From NCBI RefSeq assembly GCF_000732635.1, contig NZ_JPMD01000027.1, positions 28,872-92,871 on the forward strand: DNA of 64,000 nucleotides, read 5' to 3'. The DNA is from Clostridium sulfidigenes (GTDB lineage: Bacteria > Bacillota > Clostridia > Clostridiales > Clostridiaceae). This document shows, piece by piece, positions 18,930-26,664 of the stretch. The position numbers were made by a program, and so were the translations under genes. Position 1 is the stretch's first letter, and each line of letters opens with the position of its first letter. The notes under the pieces are model-generated. The model was not told the DNA's origin, did not search any database, and worked only from the letters and a program-made list of their open reading frames with translations.

Positions 18930-19607
18930 ATGAGTAGAATAAGGGTTTTTACAGGTCACTTTGGAAGTGGAAAGACAGAAATAGCAATAAATTATGCAAT
19001 TAAGTTAGCTAAAGAAGGGAAAAAAGTAGCCCTTGTAGATTTAGATATAGTAAATCCATATTTTTGTATTAGAGATCTTACACAGGAACTTAAGGAAAAA
19101 TATAATATAAAGGTTATTTCTTCAAATCCTGAGTATGTTAATGCTGAACTTATGGTAGTACCAGCAGAGGTTAGAAGTGTATTTAACGATAAAAGTTATG
19201 AGGTAATTTTTGATATTGGAGGAGATGATTCAGGAGCAATAGCTCTTGGTCAATATAACAAACATTTTAGAGAAGAACCTTATGATATGTACTTTGTGAT
19301 AAATGGTAATAGACCATTTACATCTAATGACAAAGATACTATAGAGTTTCTTAGAGATATAGAAAGAGCTTCAAGATTAAAAGTGACTCATCTAATATCT
19401 AATACAAACTTATCATATGAAACTACAAAGGAACATATAATTAAAGGGGATATGGAAATAGCAGAGATTTCTAAAGAGTTAGATATTCCTCATGCCTATA
19501 CTGTATGTTCTGAAGAACTTGTAAATGAAGTGGAAGGTAAGGTTTCAGGAAAGATATTCCCGATTCACATATATATGTTGCCACCATGGAGAAAAGATTT
19601 AATTTAG
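18930..19607 (+). CDS. MinD/CobQ-type P-loop ATPase of the oxidoreductase cluster
   Basis: Cytosolic nucleotide-binding protein of 225 residues. The P-loop is TGHFGSGKTEIAINYA at the N-terminus, followed by VALVDLDIVNPYF, the deviant Walker region of SIMIBI-class ATPases. Starting 9 bases after the second kinase, it belongs to the same operon. A related ATPase often sits with clostridial 2-oxoacid:ferredoxin oxidoreductase genes, where a cofactor-delivery or assembly role is plausible but unproven. Its stop codon lies inside a palindrome. Confidence 0.75.
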   Translation: MSRIRVFTGHFGSGKTEIAINYAIKLAKEGKKVALVDLDIVNPYFCIRDLTQELKEKYNIKVISSNPEYVNAELMVVPAEVRSVFNDKSYEVIFDIGGDDSGAIALGQYNKHFREEPYDMYFVINGNRPFTSNDKDTIEFLRDIERASRLKVTHLISNTNLSYETTKEHIIKGDMEIAEISKELDIPHAYTVCSEELVNEVEGKVSGKIFPIHIYMLPPWRKDLI

Positions 19608-19626
19608 CACTAATTATTAGTGCTAA
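19604..19626. promoter_or_regulatory. CIRCE-like perfect palindrome before the vor promoter
   Basis: Arms TTAGCACTAAT and ATTAGTGCTAA are separated by one T. The outer eight bases of each arm, TTAGCACT and AGTGCTAA, equal the half-sites of the CIRCE operator bound by HrcA. Their separation is 7 bases here against 11 in the CIRCE consensus. The palindrome ends one base before a TTGACA -35 box, a good place for a repressor. It also covers the stop codon of the preceding gene and might be a weak terminator, but no T run follows. Confidence 0.5.
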
Positions 19627-19627
19627 G

Positions 19628-19657
19628 TTGACATCTTGTACTAAAAAGTGATAAATT
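19628..19657 (+). promoter_or_regulatory. likely promoter of the vor operon
   Basis: A perfect -35 TTGACA (19628-19633) and -10 TAAATT (19652-19657) have an 18-base spacer. The transcript would have a leader of about 135 bases before the ferredoxin gene. Confidence 0.6.
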
Positions 19658-19663
19658 ATATAT

Positions 19664-19725
19664 ATGTAAACGTATTTAGTTATTATCCTTAGGGATATGG
19701 GATAATAAAATGTAAACGTATTACA
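19664..19725. promoter_or_regulatory. paired direct repeats around an inverted repeat
   Basis: ATGTAAACGTATT occurs at 19664-19676 and again at 19710-19722, 46 bases apart. Between them lies an inverted repeat TATTATCC/GGATAATA. The second copy extends into TGTAAACGTATTACA, itself a dyad (TGTAA/TTACA) close to a CcpA cre site but with one mismatch at a conserved C. The set lies just downstream of the vor promoter and is a likely regulator-binding region. Confidence 0.4.
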
Positions 19726-19798
19726 ACTTGAGTGTAGGTCATAAACAATATATAGTAGATAAAATATTCTAAACTTTCTATATAAGGAGGTAAGTATT

Positions 19799-20008
19799 AT
19801 GGCAAAGGTAACTTTTAGGGAAGAAAGATGTAAGGGATGTGGACAATGTATAATCGCATGTCCAAAACAAATCATAACTTATTCTGAGGAACTAAATGTA
19901 AAAGGATATCATCCAGCTACAGTTACAGAAGAAAATATGCCTAAGTGCATTGGTTGTGCATCATGTGGAAAAATGTGTCCAGATCTTGTAATTACAGTGG
20001 AGAAATAA
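19799..20008 (+). CDS. vorC: 2-oxoacid:ferredoxin oxidoreductase, ferredoxin-like (delta) subunit
   Basis: A 69-residue protein with two 4Fe-4S motifs, CKGCGQCIIACP and CIGCASCGKMCP, spaced as in 8Fe ferredoxins. It is the electron-transfer subunit of the complex encoded by the next three genes and passes electrons from the thiamine centre to soluble ferredoxin. A strong TAAGGAGG ribosome site precedes ATG 19799. The four-gene order delta-alpha-beta-gamma is typical of 2-ketoisovalerate and 2-oxoglutarate type oxidoreductases in anaerobes. Confidence 0.92.
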   Translation: MAKVTFREERCKGCGQCIIACPKQIITYSEELNVKGYHPATVTEENMPKCIGCASCGKMCPDLVITVEK

Positions 20009-20024
20009 TAGGGGGGAAAGATTC

Positions 20025-21095
20025 ATGTCAGAAAAAGTTTTAATGAAGGGTAATGAAGCCATAGGTGAAGCAGCTATCCAAGCTGGTTGTCAATGTTTCT
20101 TCGGATACCCTATAACACCACAAACAGAAATATCAGCATATCTTTCAAGAAAAATGCCTAAAATAGGTAGAGTTTTTCTACAAGCTGAAAGTGAAATTGC
20201 TGCAATAAATATGGTATATGGAGCAGCAGGAACTGGAGTAAGATGTATGACATCTTCAAGTTCACCTGGAATAAGCTTAAAAGCAGAAGGAATATCTTAT
20301 ATAGCAGGTGCAGAACTTCCTTGTGTTATCATTAATATAGTTAGAGGTGGTCCAGGCCTTGGTGGAATTCAACCAGCTCAATCAGACTACTTCCAAGCAA
20401 CTAAGGGTGGTTCCCATGGAGATTTCAATATGCCAGTATATGCACCATGTTCAATTCAAGAAATGGTAGATTTAGTACAAGATGCTTTCGATGTAGCTGA
20501 TATGTACAGAACTCCAGTTATGGTTATGGGAGATGGAATGCTTGGACAAATGATGGAGCCAGTAGAGTTTAAAGAAAGAAGTGAAAAAAACCTTCCAGAA
20601 AAAACTTGGGCTGCTAATGGATTAAACGGAAGAGCTAACCATAATGTAATAAACTCCTTATACTTAAAACCTGAAGGTCTTGAAGCTCATAACTTGAAAT
20701 TACAAGCAAAATATAAAGCTATAAAAGAAAATGAAACTAAGTATGAATTATATAATTGTGAAAATGAAGTAGATTTAATAATGGTTGCATACGGAACAAC
20801 TTCAAGAATATGCAAGACTGTTATAAAATTGGCTGAAAAAGAAGGAATAAAATTAGGTTTAATAAGACCAATAACATTATGGCCTTTCCCAGTAGAAGCT
20901 TTTGAAAAAACTGTGGACAAAACTAAGCATGGTTATGCATCAATAGAGCTTAGCTGTGGTCAAATGGTAGAAGATGTTAGACTTTCTGTTGAAGGAAGAA
21001 AACCAGTATTCTTCTTTGGAAGATCAGGTGGAATGGTTCCAAGCCCTAATGAAGTCCTTGAAAATGTTAAAAAATTCATAGGAGGTGCTAAATAA
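20025..21095 (+). CDS. vorB: 2-oxoacid:ferredoxin oxidoreductase alpha subunit (VorB type)
   Basis: Subunit of 356 residues carrying the pyrimidine-binding part of the thiamine diphosphate site. Typical segments are EAAIQAGCQCFFGYPITPQTE, MTSSSSPGISLKAEGISYIAGAELP and GGPGLGGIQPAQSDY. Length and sequence fit the VorB type acting on 2-oxoisovalerate and related branched 2-oxoacids, giving acyl-CoA, CO2 and reduced ferredoxin. Substrate choice within the KorA/VorB/PorA families cannot be settled from sequence; the adjoining ptb and two buk genes favour branched-chain or butyrate-type substrates. Confidence 0.88.
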   Translation: MSEKVLMKGNEAIGEAAIQAGCQCFFGYPITPQTEISAYLSRKMPKIGRVFLQAESEIAAINMVYGAAGTGVRCMTSSSSPGISLKAEGISYIAGAELPCVIINIVRGGPGLGGIQPAQSDYFQATKGGSHGDFNMPVYAPCSIQEMVDLVQDAFDVADMYRTPVMVMGDGMLGQMMEPVEFKERSEKNLPEKTWAANGLNGRANHNVINSLYLKPEGLEAHNLKLQAKYKAIKENETKYELYNCENEVDLIMVAYGTTSRICKTVIKLAEKEGIKLGLIRPITLWPFPVEAFEKTVDKTKHGYASIELSCGQMVEDVRLSVEGRKPVFFFGRSGGMVPSPNEVLENVKKFIGGAK

Positions 21096-21847
21096 TGGCA
21101 ATAGTATTTCAACCAACAAAAGCATTATTAGACGTGCCTACCCATTACTGCCCAGGATGTACTCATGGAATAATCCACAGACTAGTAGGGGAAGTACTTG
21201 AAGAATTAAATGTTATAGATAAAACAATTGGTGTAGCTCCAGTTGGATGTTCAGTTTTGGCATATGACTACTTTGCATGTGATATGTTTGAAGCTGCACA
21301 CGGAAGAGCACCAGCAGTAGCTACAGGAATAAAAAGATCTAATCCTGATAAAGTTGTATTCACATATCAAGGAGATGGAGACTTAGCAGCTATAGGAACA
21401 GCAGAAATTGTACATGCAGCTACAAGAGGAGAGAACATAGTTACAATCTTCGTAAATAACTGCATTTATGGTATGACTGGAGGACAAATGGCTCCAACAA
21501 CATTACCAGGACAAGTTACAGAAACTTCTCCATATGGAAGAGATGTTAAACTTCAAGGTCATCCAATAAGAGTTTCTGAAATGATATCTACATTAGATGG
21601 AGCTTGCTATGTAGAAAGAGTATCAGTAGATAATGTACCACATGTAAATAAAGCTAAAGCTGCTATTAAGAAAGCTTTCCAAAATGCCATTGCTGGAAAA
21701 GGTTTCTCAATGGTTGAGGTTCTATCAATATGCCCAACTAACTGGGGATTATCAACACAAGAGTCACTTGGATGGTTAAGAGATAACATGATGCCATTCT
21801 ACACTCTAGGTGTTAAAAAAGATACAACAACTGAGGAGGGGAAATAA
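21095..21847 (+). CDS. vorA: 2-oxoacid:ferredoxin oxidoreductase beta subunit (thiamine diphosphate)
   Basis: The 250-residue subunit holds the diphosphate end of the thiamine cofactor. CPGCTHGIIHRL near the N-terminus and the cofactor motif GDGDLAAIGTAEIVHAATRGENIVTIFVNN are clear, and the latter is the GDG...NN thiamine-binding pattern. Its ATG overlaps the alpha-subunit stop by one base (TAATG), so the subunits are translationally coupled. Confidence 0.9.
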   Translation: MAIVFQPTKALLDVPTHYCPGCTHGIIHRLVGEVLEELNVIDKTIGVAPVGCSVLAYDYFACDMFEAAHGRAPAVATGIKRSNPDKVVFTYQGDGDLAAIGTAEIVHAATRGENIVTIFVNNCIYGMTGGQMAPTTLPGQVTETSPYGRDVKLQGHPIRVSEMISTLDGACYVERVSVDNVPHVNKAKAAIKKAFQNAIAGKGFSMVEVLSICPTNWGLSTQESLGWLRDNMMPFYTLGVKKDTTTEEGK

Positions 21848-21848
21848 T

Positions 21849-22382
21849 ATGGCATCACAAGAAATAATATTTGCTGGATTTGGTGGACAAGGAATATTAT
21901 CAATGGGTAAATTCTTAGCTTATGCTGGAATGGATGTTAATATGAATGTTTCATGGTTACCTTCTTATGGACCAGAAATGCGTGGAGGTACTGCAAACTG
22001 TTCTGTTATTGTTTCAGATGAAGCTGTTGGTTCTCCAATAGTAACTAACCCTACATCACTAGTTGTTATGAATAGACCTTCCCTTGATAAGTTTGAAAAA
22101 GAAATTTTACCAGGTGGACTATTAATATTAGATAGTGACTTAATTGAGAGACCAGTTGAAAGAGAAGATATTGAAGTTATAAAAATACCAGCTCAAACAG
22201 AAGCTGATAGCCTTGGAAGTAAACAAATTGCAAACATGGTGCTTCTAGGAGCATTAGTTGCAAAAACACAAATAGTTTCTATGGAAACTTTACTTCAATC
22301 TCTAAGAGATCACGGAAAAGAAAAATTCTTTGAAATCAATAGAAAAGCTTTAGAAATTGGAGCATCATACGTAGTAAAATAA
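21849..22382 (+). CDS. 2-oxoacid:ferredoxin oxidoreductase gamma subunit
   Basis: A 177-residue gamma subunit that completes the complex and helps bind CoA in related enzymes. The family N-terminus EIIFAGFGGQGILSMGKFLAYAGM and the SWLPSYGPEMRGGTANCSVIVS segment are clear. ATG 21849 directly follows the beta stop and has GAGGAGGGG upstream; a longer in-frame start at 21810 would overlap beta and is rejected. A strong terminator follows, closing the operon. Confidence 0.92.
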   Translation: MASQEIIFAGFGGQGILSMGKFLAYAGMDVNMNVSWLPSYGPEMRGGTANCSVIVSDEAVGSPIVTNPTSLVVMNRPSLDKFEKEILPGGLLILDSDLIERPVEREDIEVIKIPAQTEADSLGSKQIANMVLLGALVAKTQIVSMETLLQSLRDHGKEKFFEINRKALEIGASYVVK

Positions 22383-22393
22383 GCTTATTAGCT

Positions 22394-22437
22394 AAAAGTG
22401 GCTTTCGCAAAATATATTTTGCGAAAGCCACTTTTTT
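22394..22437 (+). terminator. intrinsic terminator after the vor operon
   Basis: A 20-base-pair perfect stem (22394-22413 with 22416-22435) containing GTGGCTTTCGC ends in TTTTTT. It should be nearly symmetric in effect on both strands. Confidence 0.93.
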
Positions 22438-22542
22438 ATATATAACTAAGTAAGAGAATAAGGATAAAGGTATAAAACTTAGTGTATAAGTTTTATACTT
22501 TTTATTTATGATAAAAATTGTATAAAAATTGAAAAAAACTAT

Positions 22543-22574
22543 TTACAAGCGTAACAATGTTATGTTACTATAAA
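22543..22574 (+). promoter_or_regulatory. MerR-type promoter with operator dyad in a long spacer
   Basis: A -35 TTACAA (22543-22548) and -10 TATAAA (22569-22574) are 20 bases apart, longer than normal. The spacer holds the perfect dyad GTAACA-N6-TGTTAC (22551-22568). This is the layout of promoters controlled by MerR-family regulators, and a MerR-like gene lies in the operon (23556). A second partial dyad (GTAA-N5-TTAC) lies at about 22643-22655 near the first start codon. Confidence 0.6.
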
Positions 22575-22681
22575 AATATGATAAAAGATTATTGAATATA
22601 TGGCTATTTACAATATTAAAGAGCTGCGTGTAATTAGTTAATGTAACATTATTACGTGGAAATAAAATGGAGGTATAAATT

Positions 22682-23476
22682 ATGGTGAGTAATGAACAGT
22701 TTGGAGATTTAAAAATATCAGGTTCAGGGAGTGCGGCAGGAGGAAGATATAGGATTGCATCTATCAGTGGAAGTGGAAAAATTGTTGGAGATGTAAACTG
22801 TGAAAAATTTAGTATTAGTGGTAGTGGAAAAGTTGAAGGTGCTGTTATAAGCAATGGTTTTAGTATTAGTGGATGCGGAAAGGTAAGTGGAGACTTAAAC
22901 TGCGTTACTGGTAGTATCAGCGGAAGTGGTTCTGTTCTTGGTTCTATTCATGCAAAGAAATTTAACATCAGTGGAAGTGGTAAAATAGGTGGTAACTTTA
23001 AAGGTGAAGAGCTCACTGTGGCAGGAGCAGGAAGAATTGAAGGAAGAATAAATGCAACTAATGTTAAGCTTTTAGGTTCAATTAGAGTAGGTCATGGTAT
23101 TGAAGGAGAGATTATAAATATTAAAGGTGTACTAAAAACCCTAGGAATGGTAAATGGGGATGAAGTAAATATAGAGTTAAATGGTGGTTGTGAGGTTGAA
23201 GAAATTGGAGCAACTAAGGTAAGAGTTTTAAAGGAATACTCTACTATGAATGCTATAGGAAGATTTATTTGTAAATTATTTAGTAAGAACTTTGGATATT
23301 TAACTATTAGAACTATTGAAGCTGATGAAATTTATTTGGAAAACACCATAGCAGATGTGGTTCGTGGAGGAAAGATTACCATAGGAGAGGGGTGTAAGAT
23401 TAAAAGAATAGAATACAGTGAGAGTCTTGAAAAACTAAATTCAGAATCTGTTATTGAAGAGGAAATGAAACTATAG
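22682..23476 (+). CDS. bactofilin-like polymer-forming protein (first copy)
   Basis: Cytoskeletal bactofilin-type protein of 264 residues. The body is a beta-helix repeat seen as recurrent ISGSGK units about every 17-18 residues (ISGSGSAAGG, ISGSGKIVGD, ISGSGKVEGA, ISGCGKVSGD). A C-terminal part of about 90 residues ends in RGGKITIGEGCKIKRIEYSESL and recurs in the second copy downstream. Together with the YhbD-like gene between them, this mirrors yhbD-yhbE-yhbF of Bacillus subtilis, whose BacE and BacF act in flagellar assembly. A role here is inferred from that parallel only. Confidence 0.82.
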   Translation: MVSNEQFGDLKISGSGSAAGGRYRIASISGSGKIVGDVNCEKFSISGSGKVEGAVISNGFSISGCGKVSGDLNCVTGSISGSGSVLGSIHAKKFNISGSGKIGGNFKGEELTVAGAGRIEGRINATNVKLLGSIRVGHGIEGEIINIKGVLKTLGMVNGDEVNIELNGGCEVEEIGATKVRVLKEYSTMNAIGRFICKLFSKNFGYLTIRTIEADEIYLENTIADVVRGGKITIGEGCKIKRIEYSESLEKLNSESVIEEEMKL

Positions 23477-23555
23477 ATTTTAAAATGTTTTAATTACTAA
23501 AGATAAAAAGTTTAATTAGAGTTAAAAACTAAACTAAAAAAGAGGAGGAAATAAA

Positions 23556-24179
23556 GTGGAAGAAGAGTTAATTTCTAAAAAAGAAATATTAGATATGACG
23601 GGAATATCTTACGGACAACTGTATAGATGGAAGAGAAAAGAACTTATTCCAGAGGAGTGGTTTATAAAAAAATCAAGTTATACAGGTCAAGAAACATTTT
23701 TCCCTAGGGAAAAGATAATAAATAGAATAAATAAAATTATAGATCTTAAGGATGATATGCCTTTAGATGATTTAGCAGCTATGTTTACTAACAAACCTAA
23801 GGTAGATGATGTAAGTGAAGAGTATCTTATAGAAAAGGAAATTATAAGAGAAGAAACCCTTCCTATATATAAGGATATATTTAGAGAAAAGGAAGAATAT
23901 AATTTTAAAGATATCTTACTCATGGATATTCTTCAAAGGGAATTTGACTTAGGAAAACTAACCATTGGTGAAATAGAAGTTATACTAAAGCTTATTAATA
24001 AGGAATATAAAAATATAGAAGAAAAGGATGGAACATTATATATCATAAGAAGATTAGGAATCGGGATTTGTGTAGTAGCATACAGAGAAAGAATAATTGT
24101 GGATGATGGCAGCAAAATCATAGGAGAAATAAACATTAAAAATATTATAGAAAATCTTAAAATGAGATTAACGCTATAG
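23556..24179 (+). CDS. YhbD-like (DUF4004) MerR-type helix-turn-helix regulator
   Basis: Protein of 207 residues. The N-terminal ISKKEILDMTGISYGQLYRW and RWKRKELIPEEWFIKKSSYTG form a MerR-like winged helix; the rest is a helical domain of unknown role. B. subtilis YhbD has the same size and lies beside two bactofilin genes, as here. It probably binds the dyad in the long-spacer promoter at 22543. The start is GTG 23556 behind GAGGAGG. Whether it activates or represses cannot be told. Confidence 0.75.
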   Translation: MEEELISKKEILDMTGISYGQLYRWKRKELIPEEWFIKKSSYTGQETFFPREKIINRINKIIDLKDDMPLDDLAAMFTNKPKVDDVSEEYLIEKEIIREETLPIYKDIFREKEEYNFKDILLMDILQREFDLGKLTIGEIEVILKLINKEYKNIEEKDGTLYIIRRLGIGICVVAYRERIIVDDGSKIIGEINIKNIIENLKMRLTL

Positions 24180-24213
24180 TTAATAATTAATAGTATAAAA
24201 ATGGGGTGTAAAA

Positions 24214-25110
24214 ATGAATTACGACAATTGTAATGATTTAAAAATAAATGATGACTGGATATCAGAAGGTGGAAACTATAGAGATATAAAAATAAGCGGA
24301 GATGGAACTATAAAAGGGGATGTTAATTGTAGAACTATCAATGTTAGTGGAGATGCAGAATTAAAAGGAAATGTATACTGTGAAGATTTGTTCAAGGTAA
24401 GTGGAGATGTGGATATAAAAAATAATCTGCAATGTGGAATTTTTAGGGTTAGTGGTGATGTAGATATCCATGAAAACTTATCTGTAAAAGGCGAATTAAA
24501 GGTAAGTGGAGATGTAAATGTAGATGGAAGAGTGGATTGTGGAATTCTTAAAATAAGTGGGGATATCGATGTAAAAAGTAATCTATATTGCAGTGGTCTG
24601 TTTCATTTAAGTGGAGATGCGGATATGGGAGGAAACCTGAAAGCAGATAAAATAGAAGCTTCAGGAGATATAGAATGTGAAGGTAAAATTACTGGGGGAG
24701 ATATAGTCATATCTGGAGATATAACTGTAAAGGATGGCATAGAAGGAGAAAAAATAACTATAAGTGGGGATATAAACAGTAATGGACTAATAAATGGTGA
24801 TGAGATATACATTACCATGTCAGGAAATCATCATATTAAAGAAATAGGTGGAAGATTTGTAGCAGTTACCGAAAATATATCAAGGAATGGAATAATAGGT
24901 TCACTATTTTCTAATTCATTTAGAAATAAAGGAAGCCTTCAATGTGAATGTATAGAAGGAGATGACATACTACTTAAAAATTCTAAGGTAGATATAGTAA
25001 GAGGCAAAAATGTTACCATAGGAAAAGGTTCAATAATTAACAAAGTTGAATATTCAGGGGAACTTATTATAGAAGATAATGGAATAGTTAAAGAATCTGT
25101 AAGGATATAA
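24214..25110 (+). CDS. bactofilin-like polymer-forming protein (second copy)
   Basis: A 298-residue paralogue of the first bactofilin. Its repeats carry SGD in place of SGS (ISGDGTIKGD, VSGDAELKGN, VSGDVDIKNN, ISGDIDVKSN), about a dozen in all, fitting a beta-helix. The C-terminal part (VDIVRGKNVTIGKGSIINKVEYSGEL) matches the end of the first copy. Two different but co-operonic bactofilins suggest a mixed polymer. The gene follows the regulator by 34 bases behind GGGGTG. Confidence 0.82.
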   Translation: MNYDNCNDLKINDDWISEGGNYRDIKISGDGTIKGDVNCRTINVSGDAELKGNVYCEDLFKVSGDVDIKNNLQCGIFRVSGDVDIHENLSVKGELKVSGDVNVDGRVDCGILKISGDIDVKSNLYCSGLFHLSGDADMGGNLKADKIEASGDIECEGKITGGDIVISGDITVKDGIEGEKITISGDINSNGLINGDEIYITMSGNHHIKEIGGRFVAVTENISRNGIIGSLFSNSFRNKGSLQCECIEGDDILLKNSKVDIVRGKNVTIGKGSIINKVEYSGELIIEDNGIVKESVRI

Positions 25111-25150
25111 GCAATTAACAGTAAATGTACTTTATAATGAGGGGGAAATC

Positions 25151-26446
25151 ATGGAGGATAAATTAAAAAATCATGGAGAAAATATAAGGTTATGGAATAA
25201 GAATTTTTTCTTGCTTTGGCAAGGGCAACTAGTATCTATGCTTGGGGACATATTATATATGATAGCATTAGACTTTTGGATACTAGACATTACTGGGTCT
25301 ACTGGGCTCATGGGGCTGTTAAGTGCTCTTACAATGCTACCAAGAATAATATTAGGACCTTTTGCAGGAGTTTTTGTAGATAAGTGGAATAGAAGGAATA
25401 TCATGGTTATAACAGATTTTATAAGGGGTGTAGTTGTTACTTTCGTAGGTATTGCTGGTATATTTGGTTTTATACAGGTGTGGATGGTATTTGTAGTTGG
25501 GGTAATTAGTGGTTTATGTTCTGCTTTCTTTGGTCCAGCGGTAAGTTCTATAAAGCCAGAATTAGTTCATGAGTCTAAATTTGTAAAGGCTAATTCAGTT
25601 ACAAGTTTTGCAACATCTGGTATGGATATGATAGGTAGTGCTATTGGTGGACTTATATATATGACTATAGGTGCTCCATACATGTTTTTAGCTAATGGTA
25701 TATCTTATTTAATTTCAGCTTTTACAGAAATGTTTATAACTGAACCTAAAAGAGAGAAAAAAGATGAAAAAATTACTTTTGTAGATGACTTTAAAGAAGG
25801 ATTTAAATTCCTTTGGAATTTTAAGACATTAAGAAACGTTTTCTTACTAGCATCATTACTAAATCTGTTTGCTAATGCCGCATTTATATTAATACTCCCA
25901 TATTTTAAAACTATGCCTTTCCTAGGTCCAGAAAAATATGGTTTATTTATGGCAGTGATTCCTATGGGAATGTTAACAGGTAGTGGATTTTTATCAATAA
26001 TTAATATAAAAAAGAATCAAAAATTTAAAATTTATAAATTTGGTGCATTGATATGTCTTGGAATATTACCTTTTGTATTTATAGTGAAGAATTTTTATTT
26101 AATGATACCTATTGCATTTATATCCTTTTTATGTAATGTAATATTTAATACTATATTTAATTCTGCAATGATGCTTGTAGTACCATCAGATAAGAGAGGT
26201 AAGATTGGAGCATTAATGAATACCATAAGTGGAGGGTTACAGCCAATAGGAGCTTTAGTTGGTGGAGTCTTAGGTGAATTTTTACCTATAAGAGTAGCAG
26301 TATTATCTCTTCTAGGAATATCATTTATATTCACTATAGCCTTGATTTTTGTTAAAGGAAGTAAAGAATTAATGGAGTATGAAAGCAGTGATGGTACTGT
26401 AGAAGAGCTTATAGAGAAAACAAATGGTATTGTATTAGAAAGTTAA
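25151..26446 (+). CDS. MFS transporter
   Basis: A 431-residue major facilitator with about 12 membrane helices. The start FFLLWQGQLVSMLGDILYMIALDFWILD and the loop PFAGVFVDKWNRRNIMVITD (the MFS loop 2-3 motif, D-x-x-x-R-R) are typical of the drug-exporter-like MFS_3 group. It lies 40 bases after the second bactofilin with its own GAGGGGGA ribosome site and a terminator after it, so it may share the operon. The substrate is not evident. Confidence 0.85.
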   Translation: MEDKLKNHGENIRLWNKNFFLLWQGQLVSMLGDILYMIALDFWILDITGSTGLMGLLSALTMLPRIILGPFAGVFVDKWNRRNIMVITDFIRGVVVTFVGIAGIFGFIQVWMVFVVGVISGLCSAFFGPAVSSIKPELVHESKFVKANSVTSFATSGMDMIGSAIGGLIYMTIGAPYMFLANGISYLISAFTEMFITEPKREKKDEKITFVDDFKEGFKFLWNFKTLRNVFLLASLLNLFANAAFILILPYFKTMPFLGPEKYGLFMAVIPMGMLTGSGFLSIINIKKNQKFKIYKFGALICLGILPFVFIVKNFYLMIPIAFISFLCNVIFNTIFNSAMMLVVPSDKRGKIGALMNTISGGLQPIGALVGGVLGEFLPIRVAVLSLLGISFIFTIALIFVKGSKELMEYESSDGTVEELIEKTNGIVLES

Positions 26447-26468
26447 TATGAGATAGGAATAATATATA

Positions 26469-26504
26469 ATAAAGGCAACACAGATTTTGTGTTGCTTTTA
26501 TTCG
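26469..26504 (+). terminator. intrinsic terminator after the MFS gene
   Basis: Arms AAAGGCAACACA and TGTGTTGCTTT flank a short loop and run into TTTTATTC. Confidence 0.88.
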
Positions 26505-26664
26505 TATAGAATGTATAATGGTAAGCTGTTATTGTTATGATACATAATTTGTATTATAATTAACCTGTATGTTGTAATGAGAATTTCACATAGTAATGTA
26601 GACTTAATAGAAAAAATAAGATTATTGAAGATAAAAAATCATACTAAGAGGAGAAGATTTATAT

